Shown here piece by piece: positions 22,043 to 35,350 of a DNA stretch of 64,000 nt. Both the position numbers and the translations under genes were made by a program. How positions within the stretch are numbered: the stretch's first letter is position 1; each line of letters starts with the position of its first letter. Under the pieces are notes generated by a model. It was not told where the DNA came from, did no database searches, and saw only the letters and a program-made list of their open reading frames with translations. Source of the DNA: Sclerotinia nivalis (Eukaryota; Ascomycota; Leotiomycetes; Helotiales; Sclerotiniaceae); assembly GCA_029531795.1 (NCBI GenBank), contig JAPEIS010000012.1, positions 2,232,001 to 2,296,000 on the forward strand, read 5' to 3'.

Positions 22043-24352
22043 ATGCGTGAATCCGATCATCCTTCGCATTTCGAACATAATAGAAGGGAGTCTCAAGGGT
22101 CGACGCGATTGTCAATGCAAATGCAGGACGAAGATGAAGATGATTATGCTTTGGCAGCCATGGGAATTTCAAATGGTGGTGGTTACAGACCATCGGACTC
22201 AAATCAACATGCATACACTCCACCACCACCACAACCACCACAGCAAGAACAACCTCAAAGTCAATTACCACCCTTAGAAAGGAGAAGAGCATCAACACCA
22301 CCTCCACGACCATCGAGTACAACAAAACCAAAAGGCATTGATTCGTTCGCCTTACGGCATGATGGTGGAATGGGTGAAATGTCAAGGGGTCCAACGTTCG
22401 CGTCCCAAGGGCAAAATGGTTATGGTAATGGAAATGGATTGACAAGGACATCTACCGTATCAAGTATGTCAAGCGTATCAAGCGAATCAACAATGATGAG
22501 ACCGGAGAGCCCATACCGAGGACCTACAGGACCATCGCATCCATATAATATGTATAATCAAGAGTCACGATTAGCGAGAACAGCGAGTATAGCAACAACT
22601 TCGACAACCCCGGCACCACCACAGGAAATGTTGTACACGGGTCCAAGCGGACCAACACATCCTTATGGCATGTACCCGCAGAGTACAGTTTCAAGTGATT
22701 CCGATCATTTGCCAATTGCACCTATTCCTGTTGGTTTCCCCGGCCTTAATAATGATTACCAACGAAGATTAGGTCCGGAAGGTGAGGAGGCAGCGGATCT
22801 TATTGGACCTGATGGACACACGGAACAACTGCCACCCTATACTAAATACCCGGATGAGGCATTTGCTAGGAAATCACGACCTGCATCTATACCTACACCT
22901 GTACCTGTTCCTACAATTCAAATGCCAGCTCCTATTATTCCCATATCTGGTGCTGGCGGTATGGGACTAGCGACTCGAAATCCCGAGTTTGCATCACAAG
23001 AAGATCTTCACTCATCTCGTTCACGTCAATCAACAAGGAGTGTAATGTCAGATCGAAGTTCACATCACAGCAATAACGCCGACATGGAATATTCCGAAAA
23101 GCCACCACTAAATAAATGGCAGATTACTGCCAAAAGGAAATTATGTGGCATCGTTCCTTTCTGGGTTGTCATTTTAATAGCATTGGTCTTCATTCTTTTT
23201 GGCATCGTACTAGGAACCGTTTTTGCCATTCTGAGGCCAAGACATAATAATGAAAGTCCTAACAACCAGCCTTATAATGACCAGTCAGTTTTCGTCAACT
23301 AACACCTTTGGAAGGTTGCTAATCTTTCATATAGAACAAGCCAAACAACAGTATATGCTACCATGACCACCACATTCGATGCAACTCCACTCTCTACGGT
23401 GCCTGCTTCACTCCCATCACTTCCAACTGGAACTTACAACATGCCTCTCACCGTTCCCTCAACCGCTCAAAGTAGTTGCATCATGAACACCGCCCAAAAC
23501 TCTGCCTGGAGTTGCTCTATCCCAATGACACCACTTGAAATGTCTATCGTAGATATTCCAGGAGGAAATGTACTCGCCAATAAGGAAATTATGATGAACT
23601 ATGGCAATGCATCGTTAAACTTCTATCCATATGGCGCCCAACCACCGATTATATCAACTGCTCAAGTACTTTCTCTCGTCAATGATTCGCAATATCCTAA
23701 TCGAGGTCCAGCTTGGTTTTTCCAAATGCCATACAACAAGGTAGTTGTGTTACCACAGAAGGCTCTTTCAACAAATATGAAGCGTGGTCAAGTCGCTGCC
23801 AGTTTCATGAATCATAAAGGGGTAGCTCAAGCGGGAGATCAACCTTGGTTTTGTTATTGGAATGGAACTATTTTAGAGACATTCATTTATGTCAACGAAA
23901 CTAGCAGCGGCGCAGGTTCTACTGCCGCGGTCGCTTCTAGTGGCTCATCTCGAGGTAATAATGGCGAATATGGGATGAACACACATTCATCAGACGTACC
24001 TTCTTCGACTACCGGAGTTCAATCACAAAGTTCTTCTTCGTCTGAATCTTCACAAAATAATCCCCAATTCTTGCCGCAGTACCCCAAAGTCTATAAAGTC
24101 GCCGAACGTCGTGTCCCTCGAGGTGGTCAAACTGTTCCAGCCTATTGTGTAGCTCATCAGATTTTATGGGATGGTAATGCTGCACCTTTAATGAACTCAA
24201 CTGGTCAGCCAATTACCATCTACTTGAACGAGACGCAACCTACAACTTTGTCGCCTCTACAATCACGTAGTCTTGTCTCGGATCTCTTTGAACGAGATCT
24301 AGTAGAGCGAGATAGTGATGAGAGTTGTGGATGTGTATGGCTCGAATCTTGA
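22043..24352 (+). CDS. Type II single-pass membrane protein, fungal family (DUF7820-like)
   Basis: Predicted 752-aa protein; exons 22043-23283 and 23335-24352 join in phase across a GTCAGT donor and ATATAG acceptor. The first about 375 residues are a disordered Pro/Ser/Gln/His-rich region with two similar YRGPTGPSHPYNMYNQES and YTGPSGPTHPYGMYPQS stretches. One strong transmembrane helix follows (about 381-405, PFWVVILIALVFILFGIVLG) with basic residues on its N-terminal side, predicting a cytosolic N-terminus and an exported C-terminal domain. That domain has a conserved-looking Cys pair (SSCIMNTAQNSAWSCSIP), NXS/T sites and a C-terminal CGC. I recall such proteins as an uncharacterised fungal family (DUF7820), not verified. 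Function is unknown; a cell-surface role is inference. Confidence 0.82.
22210..22245 (+). repeat. Low-complexity His/Pro/Gln coding tract
   Basis: A CCACCA-type simple repeat inside the membrane-protein gene encodes a run of Pro and Gln in the disordered cytosolic part. Confidence 0.7.
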
Positions 24353-27300
24353 AACTTGATTTGACTTGGATTCTTCACTTTGAAGCATCTTGAAATAATG
24401 GGCGTACTTCATAGGAATTTTTGGGTATTTGGGAGTTTCAAATGGGAAGGGAAATCTGTTGTATATTGGACCTGATTGACCTGATTAAGATCATGGCGTT
24501 TTAGAAATGGAGGTGCATAGCAAGCCTACTTTACTTTTTGGTCTTTTTTTGGAGCAATGGAATTGGGTGTAGGGGATCGGCGTTGGTCTTGGGTTATGTT
24601 AGACATTATATGTTGTGGCCATTTTATTTTATCTTCCGTTTTGGAATGGAATGTTTAAAAAGGAGGGAGGTATCTATATGAAGGAAGGATAGTCGTTGGA
24701 ATTTTATGAAGAGAGGAATGGATGGATGGATGGATGAATATGAGGATTTAAGATAAGATAGGTTTTATGAGAGGGGGAAGAGGAAGAGTAAAGGGGAGGG
24801 GGAGGGGATGAAGGAAAGGCCCAGGATGACATTTTTTTTGGATGGACATTTTTTGATAGCAATCCGAAATCAATGGTAGATAATTGATTGAAATGATATT
24901 AAAGAATCGAATCAAGTTTAAGAGTCTAAGGATTAAGAGTTATTGGATTGAATTGACTCCAAACCGAAGATGTCATGTTATGTTTGTGAGTCGATGCCGG
25001 TACTTATAAAATTTAGGTGAGTTGTAGAAATACATTTATAATTGAGAAAGTATACATCGCTTGCTTGCTTATATGGTTATAATACACATCTAATATCTTA
25101 AAATAACAATCGAAGAAGTGATTGAAATGTACTGTACTCATGTACATGTAATTTATATAATACTTTATTTATACTGTAATGTAAAAGCAAGAGGGGGAAG
25201 ACACCACTTGTAGAATTTCCCTGGATAATAGTGTAGTAGGATTGATTATAGAATGGGAGGGAAGAGCAAGGGGATGATGGAGTTAGAGGGGTGGATGGAC
25301 GGATAGGTAGATGGATGGATGGATTAATAGGTAGGTAGATAGATGGACGGTATATGATTATGATAGCTTGATATATATCTCATACTTGAGTAATCATAAG
25401 GTGATGAATGATTTGGTCTCACGTAATGTAATCTACTCTACTTTTGAGCAGAGTGAGTGGGAGGAGTAGGGGGGGTAGGCGGAGTAGGGGGAGTAGGAGA
25501 AGTGTAAAGAGGAGTTTGAAATGACTAATTTGTTGTATTAAATTATGGGAGATAAGATTGATTTGGTTTGATTTTGATGCTATGCCATTTGATCTATTGA
25601 TAAATGAATGATGTATCTGTATCCTAGCAAGAAAATAAGAAATGGAAAATGGGAAATGTAAGATATAAGATATAGGTCAGGGAGGGCACTGTGTGGAGGG
25701 CAATGGAGTGGAGTGGCGCGAGGGGAGTTTTTTCTGGGTTGAAGGGTGGGAGATGGAGGAGGGGGAGGGTTTGTGGATATGGTATGATATGGTATGAGGT
25801 CATGAGGTTATTTATTGTATAGATACAGATGACAGATAGGAAGGGGTAAAGAGAAGGGAAGGAAGTGGTTTTACGAATTTGGAGAACGAGAATGGAGAAT
25901 AGAGAATGAAGAATCAAGAATGTATTAGAAGCTCAGTTTAAATCTTTGAAATTGGGAAGTATGTCTAGATTCTGAAGATGATCGGGAAGGGAAGGGAAGG
26001 GAAGGAATAGAAAAGGAAAAGAAGTGATATAGATATAGATATGGATATGTATACGGAGATGTATATATACATATTCTGAACTTTTTCAAAACATTACCGA
26101 AGCTCAGCGGATCAATCAATACAATCCCTTGAAGAGTAAGAACCTTTAGTTCTTTTCTTATTCTTATTCTTTCCAATTCCAATTTCAATTTCTTTTTGAA
26201 TGGATGGATGGATAATTGTAACTTTGTATACCATAGTGTAGATAGTTGGTGGAGAATGAGAATGAGAATGAGATGAATTAGTTAGGTATGTATATATATT
26301 TAATAGACACTTGTGATGTTAAGTATATACATACATGGTTTCAGATTAGTTCGACAAGGACGGGAGAAGGTGCGGGAAGACGAAGAATGATTGATGTTTG
26401 GTATGGGATATTCATATATGATATAATCTGAACACAACACCTTCCCTCCAATCTCCAGCCTCTTGCACTCTCAAGACCATACCCTCAGAGCATCTAACCA
26501 AACTAATCTGAAAGAATTCATTTCCCTCCTCTTCACCCCCTCGACCATTAGCTCTGTATATACAGAAGAAGACAAAAAGAGACGTAGACAACTACATACT
26601 TACTATACTATAGATCAAGAAAAAGAGAGAGAGAGAGTATATATAAATAAATCTCTTAGAGAATGATATTGGTTGGGCTGTAAGACTTACTTGTCTAATC
26701 TCTACTGGGAGATCATATATACCTGTGCTACTTGGTAGTGGTTGCTATACTGATTTATCGAGCCGTTCTCATTCTCATTTCGTTCTTCTTCTCCTTCTCT
26801 TGTCCTGGGTTTAGAGACATGTTTCGTGCATGCCATAGATAGATACATGGTCTTTAGTTGTGGTATTATAGACTAGAATTTGAGGATTGTTTCAAGGAGA
26901 ATGGTACGGGTTGGGATATTTTCCTTTACCTGGAGTATAAATCAGAATGGATATAATGGATATACTCCACCCGTTAAGGTACTGGACCGAGATCACATAT
27001 TCTTACTTCTAATATCATTTAGATTGGAAAGGTGTGGTTTAAGTAATCTGTTTTTTGCGTCCTATTCATCCAATATCTAATATCCATATATACACGCCTA
27101 CACCACACGCAGACGCACATCACACCCCTCTTCCCCTACTCTCCAACACATCCATACCCACACTAACCCCACTTCATCCATTCATTCACCCATCAGATCA
27201 CCATCATCCTCATGCTCAATTTCAGTCTCCAAACTCCATATCAAAAATGCATTCAGTAAAACCAACCAACCAGTCAACCAGTCAACCATCCCAACGCCTC

Positions 27301-27498
27301 TGCTAAAGCCATTTACGCACTCAAATCCCCAAATAAAACATCGATGATTTCATCTAATAGCGTGAACGCTAGATGTGCACTACGCTTCTATTAGTTTCGT
27401 TTCATCACTGCCGCCTCTTCCCTGCCCCAACCGTCGCCCACCTGCCGCCGACCATCGCCATTCCCTCTACCAGGAAAAATAAGAAGGAAAAAAAAAAC
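24353..27498. other. 3.1-kb convergent gene-free block with skew flip and simple repeats
   Basis: Lies between the stops of the type II membrane protein (+) and MDM1 (-). From 24353 to about 26300 the plus strand is G/A-rich (many GGATGG and GGGAGG units); from about 26430 to 27498 it turns C-rich. Simple repeats include GGAT at 24718-24735 and near 25307-25322. A G-run cluster near 25455-25500 could form a G-quadruplex. Short open frames look like by-products of the composition. No gene is supported. Confidence 0.55.
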
Positions 27499-30400
27499 TC
27501 ACTTCAACCTCGGATTATTAAACGTAGCAAAAATCCTTCTACTAGCCGCTTGAGCATTAACTCTCCCCACCACACTTCCCGCCAATTCCGGTATCAACGT
27601 AGCTAGCATCAAACTCGCTTCCTTTCTACTCTTACTCTTCTCGCCCATTGTCCTAACTTTACCATCCATTTTTCTCTGTCCTCCAGGCCACATTGATTCC
27701 TTTAATATCGATATATATTTTACCAACATATCATCCTGTACAAGGCCCTTCACATTTTCACGGACTTTCCTTTCGATTGTTCCACCCAGGAGTTGATGAA
27801 GAACGACTACGACTGCACGACCACGTAACCAGTTATTTCCACGATTGAGTTCAAAGACTTCGAGGAAAATATCGCAAATAGGTTTTACGAAGGGTTCGAG
27901 TTCACGGTCTTCAAATGCATTGAGTTCGGCTTCTGCTTCGGCTGCTGTTAGGGGATCTTCGCTAATTGTCGCGGGCATGGTGATGAGTTGATTAGTAGCT
28001 GCTGATAAAAGGTTTTGTCCTGCGACTGAAAGTTGATCTAGGACTGGAATGTTTCCAAGGATATCCTCCATCCCATCCGTTACTGAGTTGTAAAACCTTG
28101 TTATGATGTCTTTCTTATTGTCGAAAGCATCCGTGTCTTCTAAGTCTGGAGCGAGAGCACTTTGTGAAAGAAATGCACGCAATTCTCGACTTCGACATAC
28201 ATCTGGCAGCAGAAGAATCTCTCGAAGATATTTCTCTAATGCCACACGTCGCTTTTGAAGAAAATCACCTTGCAATTTCATAACCATTCGTCTACGAGGA
28301 AAATCAAGATGCCCTACTGATGGATACTTGATTCTTAATCGTTGATGAAGTTCATGAAATTCACTGTAGCGACGAGTAATTGTCCAAGTAGCGGCTGGCA
28401 TTTGTTCTCCAGCCTTTCTCTGCACTTCGATAACATAAACGGCATACTCTCGACCGTCATCCTCTTTTCCAACCATGATTGACTTGATTTTGATTGTGGA
28501 ACGTCCATATAGACTATTATCACTCTCTTGAATGACATATTGCTGCCTCTGAAGTTCCTTACGACGAATCTCTCGTTCTAGACTAGCTTTAGACTTCCGG
28601 AGAATTCTAAGCTCGGCTGTATTATTGGTGAGTTCAGCTTTCCTTGTTAATGAATCAACAACAGCATCTTGAGCTATAAGTCGATCAATATCAGTGGTGA
28701 GAATCGTGATAGCCTCTGCTAGGCCCAAATCTCCAGGAGCTGCTTCATGAACTTCATCTTGAGTATCTTCATCCTCATCTTTCTCGGGATCGTCATGTTC
28801 GTCAGAAAGAAATTTCTCTTCATCCCCAAATAAATCGTTATCCGTGAAAACACCAATTCTAGATGAAGTGTTTACAAGACCAAGAGATGCTATACTTGGC
28901 TTTTCCGTTCGTTCATGTCTGTCTACCCCCTTTCCATTCTCAAATCCAAATAGATCCGCGCGCTTATGATCGATTGAGCTCCTGTTTGAGATGTCGTTTG
29001 ATGTAGAGTTAAGGCTTGGAACTGACGAGCCCAAAATGTCATTGGGACCGAATAGTGAACTTCGAAGATCATCAATGTCAGGATTATCTTCCATAATCGT
29101 ATTCAAGGCTGCTTCCATGGCTTGCACAACGTTGTTATCTGGCACAATCACTTCAGGCTCCTGATCAAGGCTCATGATTGAGTTTGCCATTGCATCGCTA
29201 TCCAAATCTTCTTCGTCAAATAGAGGAGCCTCTTCATCTAGAGATCCCCGAGAATTTGACATTTGGTCTGGTTGATGAGTGGTCAAATCGGTGAAAGACA
29301 TGGCAGTCCTTCGCAAATCCGCTTTCTTAGGAACCAGCTTTGATGAAACTCTCGAGAAAGAAGGGGATCGTGCGTTGACTGTCATGGTACTGTTTGCCCT
29401 AGGAGCTATCACAGGTTTTCGCATTGTATTCTCCATATTAAGCGACGGTGCAGGGGAAGGCTGCCGAACCTTCGAGGCTTCCTGAGATGTGAGACATTTG
29501 TAGAAAAGATCCGATCTTTTGAAATGCGGGAAAAACTTATCTTGCATTACTTCAAGTGCAGAAGTCTGAGCACGTAGGATGGCTCTTCTAGCCATGAAGT
29601 ATTGCTTTGAAGTTGCCTTGTTTCCAGCTTTGAGAAATTCCTGGACAATTTGCCTCGATGTCTCCGGAACTTTAAGTTCTGGTTTGGAAAGATACGCATC
29701 ATTTATTTGGGCAAGGTCCGCCCTATCAGCGTCGGCCCAAGGAGCAATAGTAGTAGGAACTTCCTCGTCTTCTGCACCATCATCTTCAAGAGGATTTCGA
29801 AATCCATCGACTACAATCCAAAACTGTACGAGAGACATACAATTCTGTCTATCCATGTATTCCATGAAGTATGAAAGACCGGAAGGATCGTGTAGGAGAT
29901 CCACGAGTGAAGCATTTTCGAGCTTCGAAGCTTGAACGCCATTACGACCTGGTTGCGACACTTGAGCTCCACGACCACCCGTGGCAGCCAATTGATTAAC
30001 TCTTTCATCCAAAACCCTCTTTCCAATATCAAGTCGTCGCAAGTATACTGGATCTTGTCCTTCCTTCAGAGCATCTCTCTTAAACTGACTAGATACCTCA
30101 CTTCGAAATCTTCTGGCATCTGATAAATTATTGGTCTTCCGAATAGCACGAATAAATTTCTCAAACCTCCTTTCGTGATCCCCCGGAGAAAGTCTTGGAA
30201 ATTGTGCTGTGCGCGTTGATTTAGGAGCGGGTGATGCATGCTCATCTAGAGCAGCTCGCAGTCTTCGTACCGTCGACCTATCCTGAAGCATAGAACGTCC
30301 CTATACCACGTTAGCGCAACCCTAAAATCGAGTAATACGGAGTACATACATATGCTTCCATTATCTGATTCCACATATCTGGATCAGATAGCATTTGCAT

Positions 30401-31207
30401 AATGGGGAAAAGGACCGCACAAGCCAACAATTCCCTGATCAGAACACCCACTGCACGACTCCCGATAGCACTCTCCGGTAGAATTTCCGGCAGTAGCTTC
30501 TGTGTCAAATTTCGCAGATATTCCTGTTGTACCAGCTTCGGATCCGAATAGGCCAAAGATGCAGCAGAATGTAGCTTCCCATCATTGTATTTCGCGGCGA
30601 TCGCAAGGTCCAACTCATCAGATTCCGTAACACTTCGATTTAAATTCTTGCCTCTGATAGCAACCTCCGCATTATAGAACTCCTTGAAATGTCCTGTCAA
30701 AATAGGAACAAAACGAGTGGTTACAACCTCCACCAAATCTATAGCTAGGAATCGCTCACGCATATTGACAAGAGCCAACCTTATCGTCTTGTCGACCCCA
30801 TTGGTAAATGTCGGATTCCTACTAATATTTCCATACCACGATGCCACAAAATCGCGAAGTATCAGGTCTAACAAATCGTCGAGGGCGCATGATACTATGA
30901 ACGAGTCGGGAACCAACGGCTTTCGTACATGAATTTGTCGTGTGCGTAACGCAGCTATCTCCTTCTTCCATCTCGTCGCTGCCAGAAATGCAGGTCCTTT
31001 TGGTCGGCGGACAATATGTTCTTCTCCATATTGGGAACCTCTAGATGTGAGAAGTAGCAAAGCTATGAGCCCCACGATGGGTACGATAAGTCCTGCGACA
31101 AATGCATATCCAACCCAGCGTAAGGTCGGGATCCAATTGGTAGCAAATCCCCATGCAAAAAATACGGCGATACCAGCTAGGATCACATCTCGACGACTCA
31201 AGGCCAT
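27499..31207 (-). CDS. MDM1: Sorting nexin MDM1-like (PXA-RGS-PX-nexin C)
   Basis: Predicted 1219-aa ER-anchored tethering protein of the Mdm1/SNX13/SNX14/SNX25 family. Exons 31207-30350 and 30300-27499 join in phase (EAY then GRSMLQDR). Order of parts: two hydrophobic N-terminal segments (about residues 8-58), a PXA domain (about 85-285), an RGS-like domain (about 415-555, SLVDLLHDPSGLSYFMEYMD to FYKCL), an acidic Ser-rich linker, a coiled stretch, a PX domain with the phosphoinositide-binding RRYSEF motif (about 885-1000), and a nexin C-terminal domain (about 1075-1200). In yeast Mdm1 links the ER to the vacuole/lipid droplets and affects mitochondrial inheritance (family knowledge). Strong assignment. 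Confidence 0.95.
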
Positions 31208-31647
31208 AATCTATGAAGGGCGAATGTATTTATGAACAGCATTTTTGGGTGGAAACTTTTTGGAGGAGCTCTGTCAGAGGTCTTACAATGGGTCAACCCA
31301 TTGAGGCTTTCGGCTTTCAGGGATGTCGCGTAATCCTTCCACTTTACTAGATAGAGCGGACGAGTCATGGTCGATGCTTAGAAGTATATTGATCTTTCTC
31401 ACAGTGAGGAAATAGGTAGCTTGTGAACGAGAATGAGAATGAGAATGAGGATACAAATATATTATTTTCAAATTAGCTATTCATTTGATTTCTCTAGATT
31501 GACCTTCAACCATCACAATTCTTGTCGAGAGTGAAGTATCATAAATGACATCATTTTTATATAACTTGTACCGTACAGTACCTACCCATCCAGGTATTTC
31601 GATATCTGCATCACCCACACCCCTCCCTTATATACACCATGGCTCTT
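31208..31647. other. Intergenic between MDM1 and TRM8
   Basis: Contains the MDM1 5' flank and the TRM8 3' flank. A short GAGAAT tandem occurs near 31430-31450. No gene seen. Confidence 0.55.
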
Positions 31648-32606
<959 letters not shown>

Positions 32607-33423
32607 CTTGATTGAAGAACTTCCAAAGCTTCTCGGCAGTCAACGATATTCTCCTTGATATAATGGAACAATGAGTGATCGAAAAGATGGTAGAATACTG
32701 ATGTGGTACAAACGAGGCTTTAGCATGATGAGATGGAAAGCTCGAGGCTGAACTTTTTTCGCATATAAACCGAATGCGCAAAATCAATTTTTAGTGGGTG
32801 GGTTATTTCTATTTTAGTACTTTTTAGTGAGAATGGGCCGTGAATTTAGAGATTTAGCTTTCTTCTCAACCCTTGTAGAGCACTAAAATGGATCAACAAT
32901 TGATAATCGTCATCCTGAGCTGCGCAGTTTGATTGCGATATCAATTCATCCCCATGATATTTTGAGGGCGATCTCAATAAATTATAAGATCCTCTTTGAA
33001 TTGTCATTCATCTTCATTTGGAATGAAATCAGCATTCGTTATTAACACAGTTACTTGAATTCAGCCCTTGGCTCGAGGCTGATATACAATCCAATATTTC
33101 AGGTATGTGCTTGTGCCGTAAGCATTAGTTTTTGGGCCATTCATCATTCTTCATTTCCTACTATCACTTTCTCCCCATTCCTGTCAAATTCCCATACGTC
33201 AATATGATAAAGGTCATATCTCCGCATTCTGTTCAACATTCACCCATATCAACGTGATTCAAGGGGTTCATAGTTCGCGACTACATCTCTGCCACCAGCA
33301 AGCATTTCCTGCAACTTAAGAAGAAGGGAACCACAGACGGTTTCTCAACATTCTAGGCCAATCACCCTTCGACGTCATCAAAGGACTTTTCGTTTCTAGT
33401 TTGTTGGGATTCTACTCATAAAC
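32607..33423. promoter_or_regulatory. Divergent promoter region TRM8 / small membrane protein
   Basis: 817 bp between divergent start codons. T/C-rich stretches near 33130-33190 precede the small-protein start. No specific binding site or RNA gene can be supported. Confidence 0.45.
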
Positions 33424-33854
33424 ATGTCGTGGTTCTCAATTCTTCCTGAAAGTCTGGCGTTTGTTGAAGTTTGGGCTATGAATACGTTTGTATGTACATG
33501 GTCTGATCCTGGGGCACCGAAATTAACTTTATATCATAGTTTCTACTGGGCATGATATGCATAGGCCCTTGGCTGTTACTCCTTGTGTACGACGTGGTTT
33601 TCTACATATTCCGTTTGATAACTTACGAAATACCCTATGTTGGTGGACGAGCAAGGAATAGACCACGACCGCGTGCGCCAAGCTTGAATGAACGACCGAA
33701 TGGGCAAGGACGACCGAGGATTTTGACAATGCCTTCAGCGAATGGTCCTGTCAATATGGCAGAGATAATAGAGGAAACAGCCGAAGGAGTGAAGAAGAGA
33801 ATGGAACAAGCGGGTCAGCCGCGAAAAGACAGCGGCGCGATTATAGATGATTGA
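33424..33854 (+). CDS. Small membrane protein, function unknown
   Basis: Predicted 126-aa protein; exons 33424-33489 and 33540-33854 join in phase (AMNTF then FLLGMICIGPW). I do not recognise the family. After a short N-terminus it has one long hydrophobic stretch (about residues 16-52) that could be one long or two tight membrane helices, then a basic RARNRPRPRAP segment and a polar tail containing a helix-like MAEIIEETAEGVKKRMEQAG segment. The basic residues after the helix predict a cytosolic C-terminus. It converges with HOM6, leaving only 35 bp between the two stop codons. The clear intron and in-phase junction support it as a real gene. Confidence 0.78.
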
Positions 33855-33889
33855 GCAGCACACAACTTTTATGGTATTATAGCAATTAT

Positions 33890-35042
33890 TCAAGAAAGTC
33901 TTTCGAGGACCTTGATCAGATCACCTGTGACACCCATTGCCGTCACGTCTCCTCCAGCACCAGCTCCCTGAATGATCAAGGGATTGGACCCATATCGTTT
34001 TGTGTAGAAGCTGATGATGTTATCGCTTCCTTTAAGTGCGGCAATTGGGTGTGATCTGTCGAATTTCTCCAAACCCACCTTCACCTCCTTCTTTGCGACA
34101 TCAATACTTCCAACGAATCGCACAACCTTACCCTCCTTCTCGGCAGCAATCTTTGTTTCTTCCATCTGGGAATCAAACTCGGGCAGTTTCTGAAGGAATT
34201 CCTCTCCACTTGAAACGCTCTCCAATTCCTTGGGAATTAAACTTTGAACTGGGAATGAAGTAGGAGATTCAACCTCAAGCCCTGCCAATCTTGCCAAAAT
34301 TGTCAATTTTCTGGCAACATCCAGACCGTTCAAATCGTCTCTTGGATCCGGCTCAGTATAGCCCAATTCTTTTGCTTTAGCGACCTCCGCAGACCATTTT
34401 CCTCCTGAACCTTCAGTGGGAGCAAATGAATTGAACAAGAATGACATGGTACCGCTGAAGACACCCTCGATTTTGGTGACAGAGTCACCGGTGTCGACCA
34501 ATTCTTTCAAAGTAGAAATAACGGGTAATCCAGCACCGACTGAGCTTTCATGATAAACCTTAGCCCCAGATGATGAAGCTGCGGAGAAGATATCCTGCCA
34601 TAACTTATATGATCCAGAGAATGCCTTCTTGTTGGGAGTGACTATCGAGATTCCTTTCGACAGAACTTGTGGGTATGCATCTGCTACATCTTGCGAACTT
34701 GTGTTATCGACAAGTACGACCTTTGCAGGTGCAGCTGCTAAGTATTCGATGATCTTTGGTATAGAGAGGGGTTCTTGCGTGGAGTCTGCGAGTGTGGTTG
34801 AGAGGTTGGAATATGAGAGAGGAGTATATTTTGGGCTGTAGAGAACTTTCTTGCTTCTTGATACGAAGATTAGGGATATCTTGGATGAAGTGTATCGTTG
34901 AGAAAGAGCTTCAAGTTGAGATAAAAAGCATTTTCCTACACCACCAGCACCTAATAATGTATTAGTATTGGAGCTCCTATGAAAATCTTAGAAGTTAGAG
35001 CCTCATACCAATGACCGCAACGTAAATTTCCTTGGCTACCAT
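33890..35042 (-). CDS. HOM6: Homoserine dehydrogenase
   Basis: Predicted 364-aa homoserine dehydrogenase, which reduces aspartate semialdehyde to homoserine with NAD(P)H in the threonine/methionine pathway. Exons 35042-35009 and 34950-33890 join in phase to give MVAKEIYVAVIGAGGVGKCF, with the Rossmann GAGGVG at residues 12-17. Family motifs follow: VTPNKKAFSGS, YHESSVGAGLPVISTLKELV, IEGVFSGTMSF, the catalytic-region GYTEPDPRDDLNGLDVARK, and the C-terminal GAGAGGDVTAMGV. There is no aspartokinase or ACT domain, as in yeast Hom6. Cytosolic. Its promoter lies in the 308-bp gap to the divergent CCDC174-like gene. Confidence 0.97.
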
Positions 35043-35350
35043 GTTGACTTAAGTTGTGGATTGAGATTTAAAATCGATTGATTGTAAATATTTCGTCCGA
35101 ATAATTGACCTGCTCGTACTTAGGAATCAAGGTGTTCATGAATTAAATGATCAATCACAGAATGTCGGTGGGGTTGTTTCTACATGTTGATGCCCCTCCT
35201 TGTTATATCCACTTTACTAGTTGTCATTGGTCAATTCCGGCCATGACTTTTGAGCTACCCGGATTCCCTCAGCCTTACGAGAACATACATCAAAATCATT
35301 GATCGCATTACTTCCAGCTCTCCTTCTTGCACAATAATAAATAACACAAA
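35043..35350. promoter_or_regulatory. Short bidirectional promoter HOM6 / CCDC174-like
   Basis: Only 308 bp separate the divergent start codons, so both promoters share this DNA. No Gcn4/CPC1-type TGACTCA site was seen on a read-through. Confidence 0.5.

Noticed and set aside
26463..27606. Short Ser/His/Pro-rich open frames in the convergent block
   Set aside because: They follow the C-rich simple-sequence composition and show no conservation signal that I can judge.
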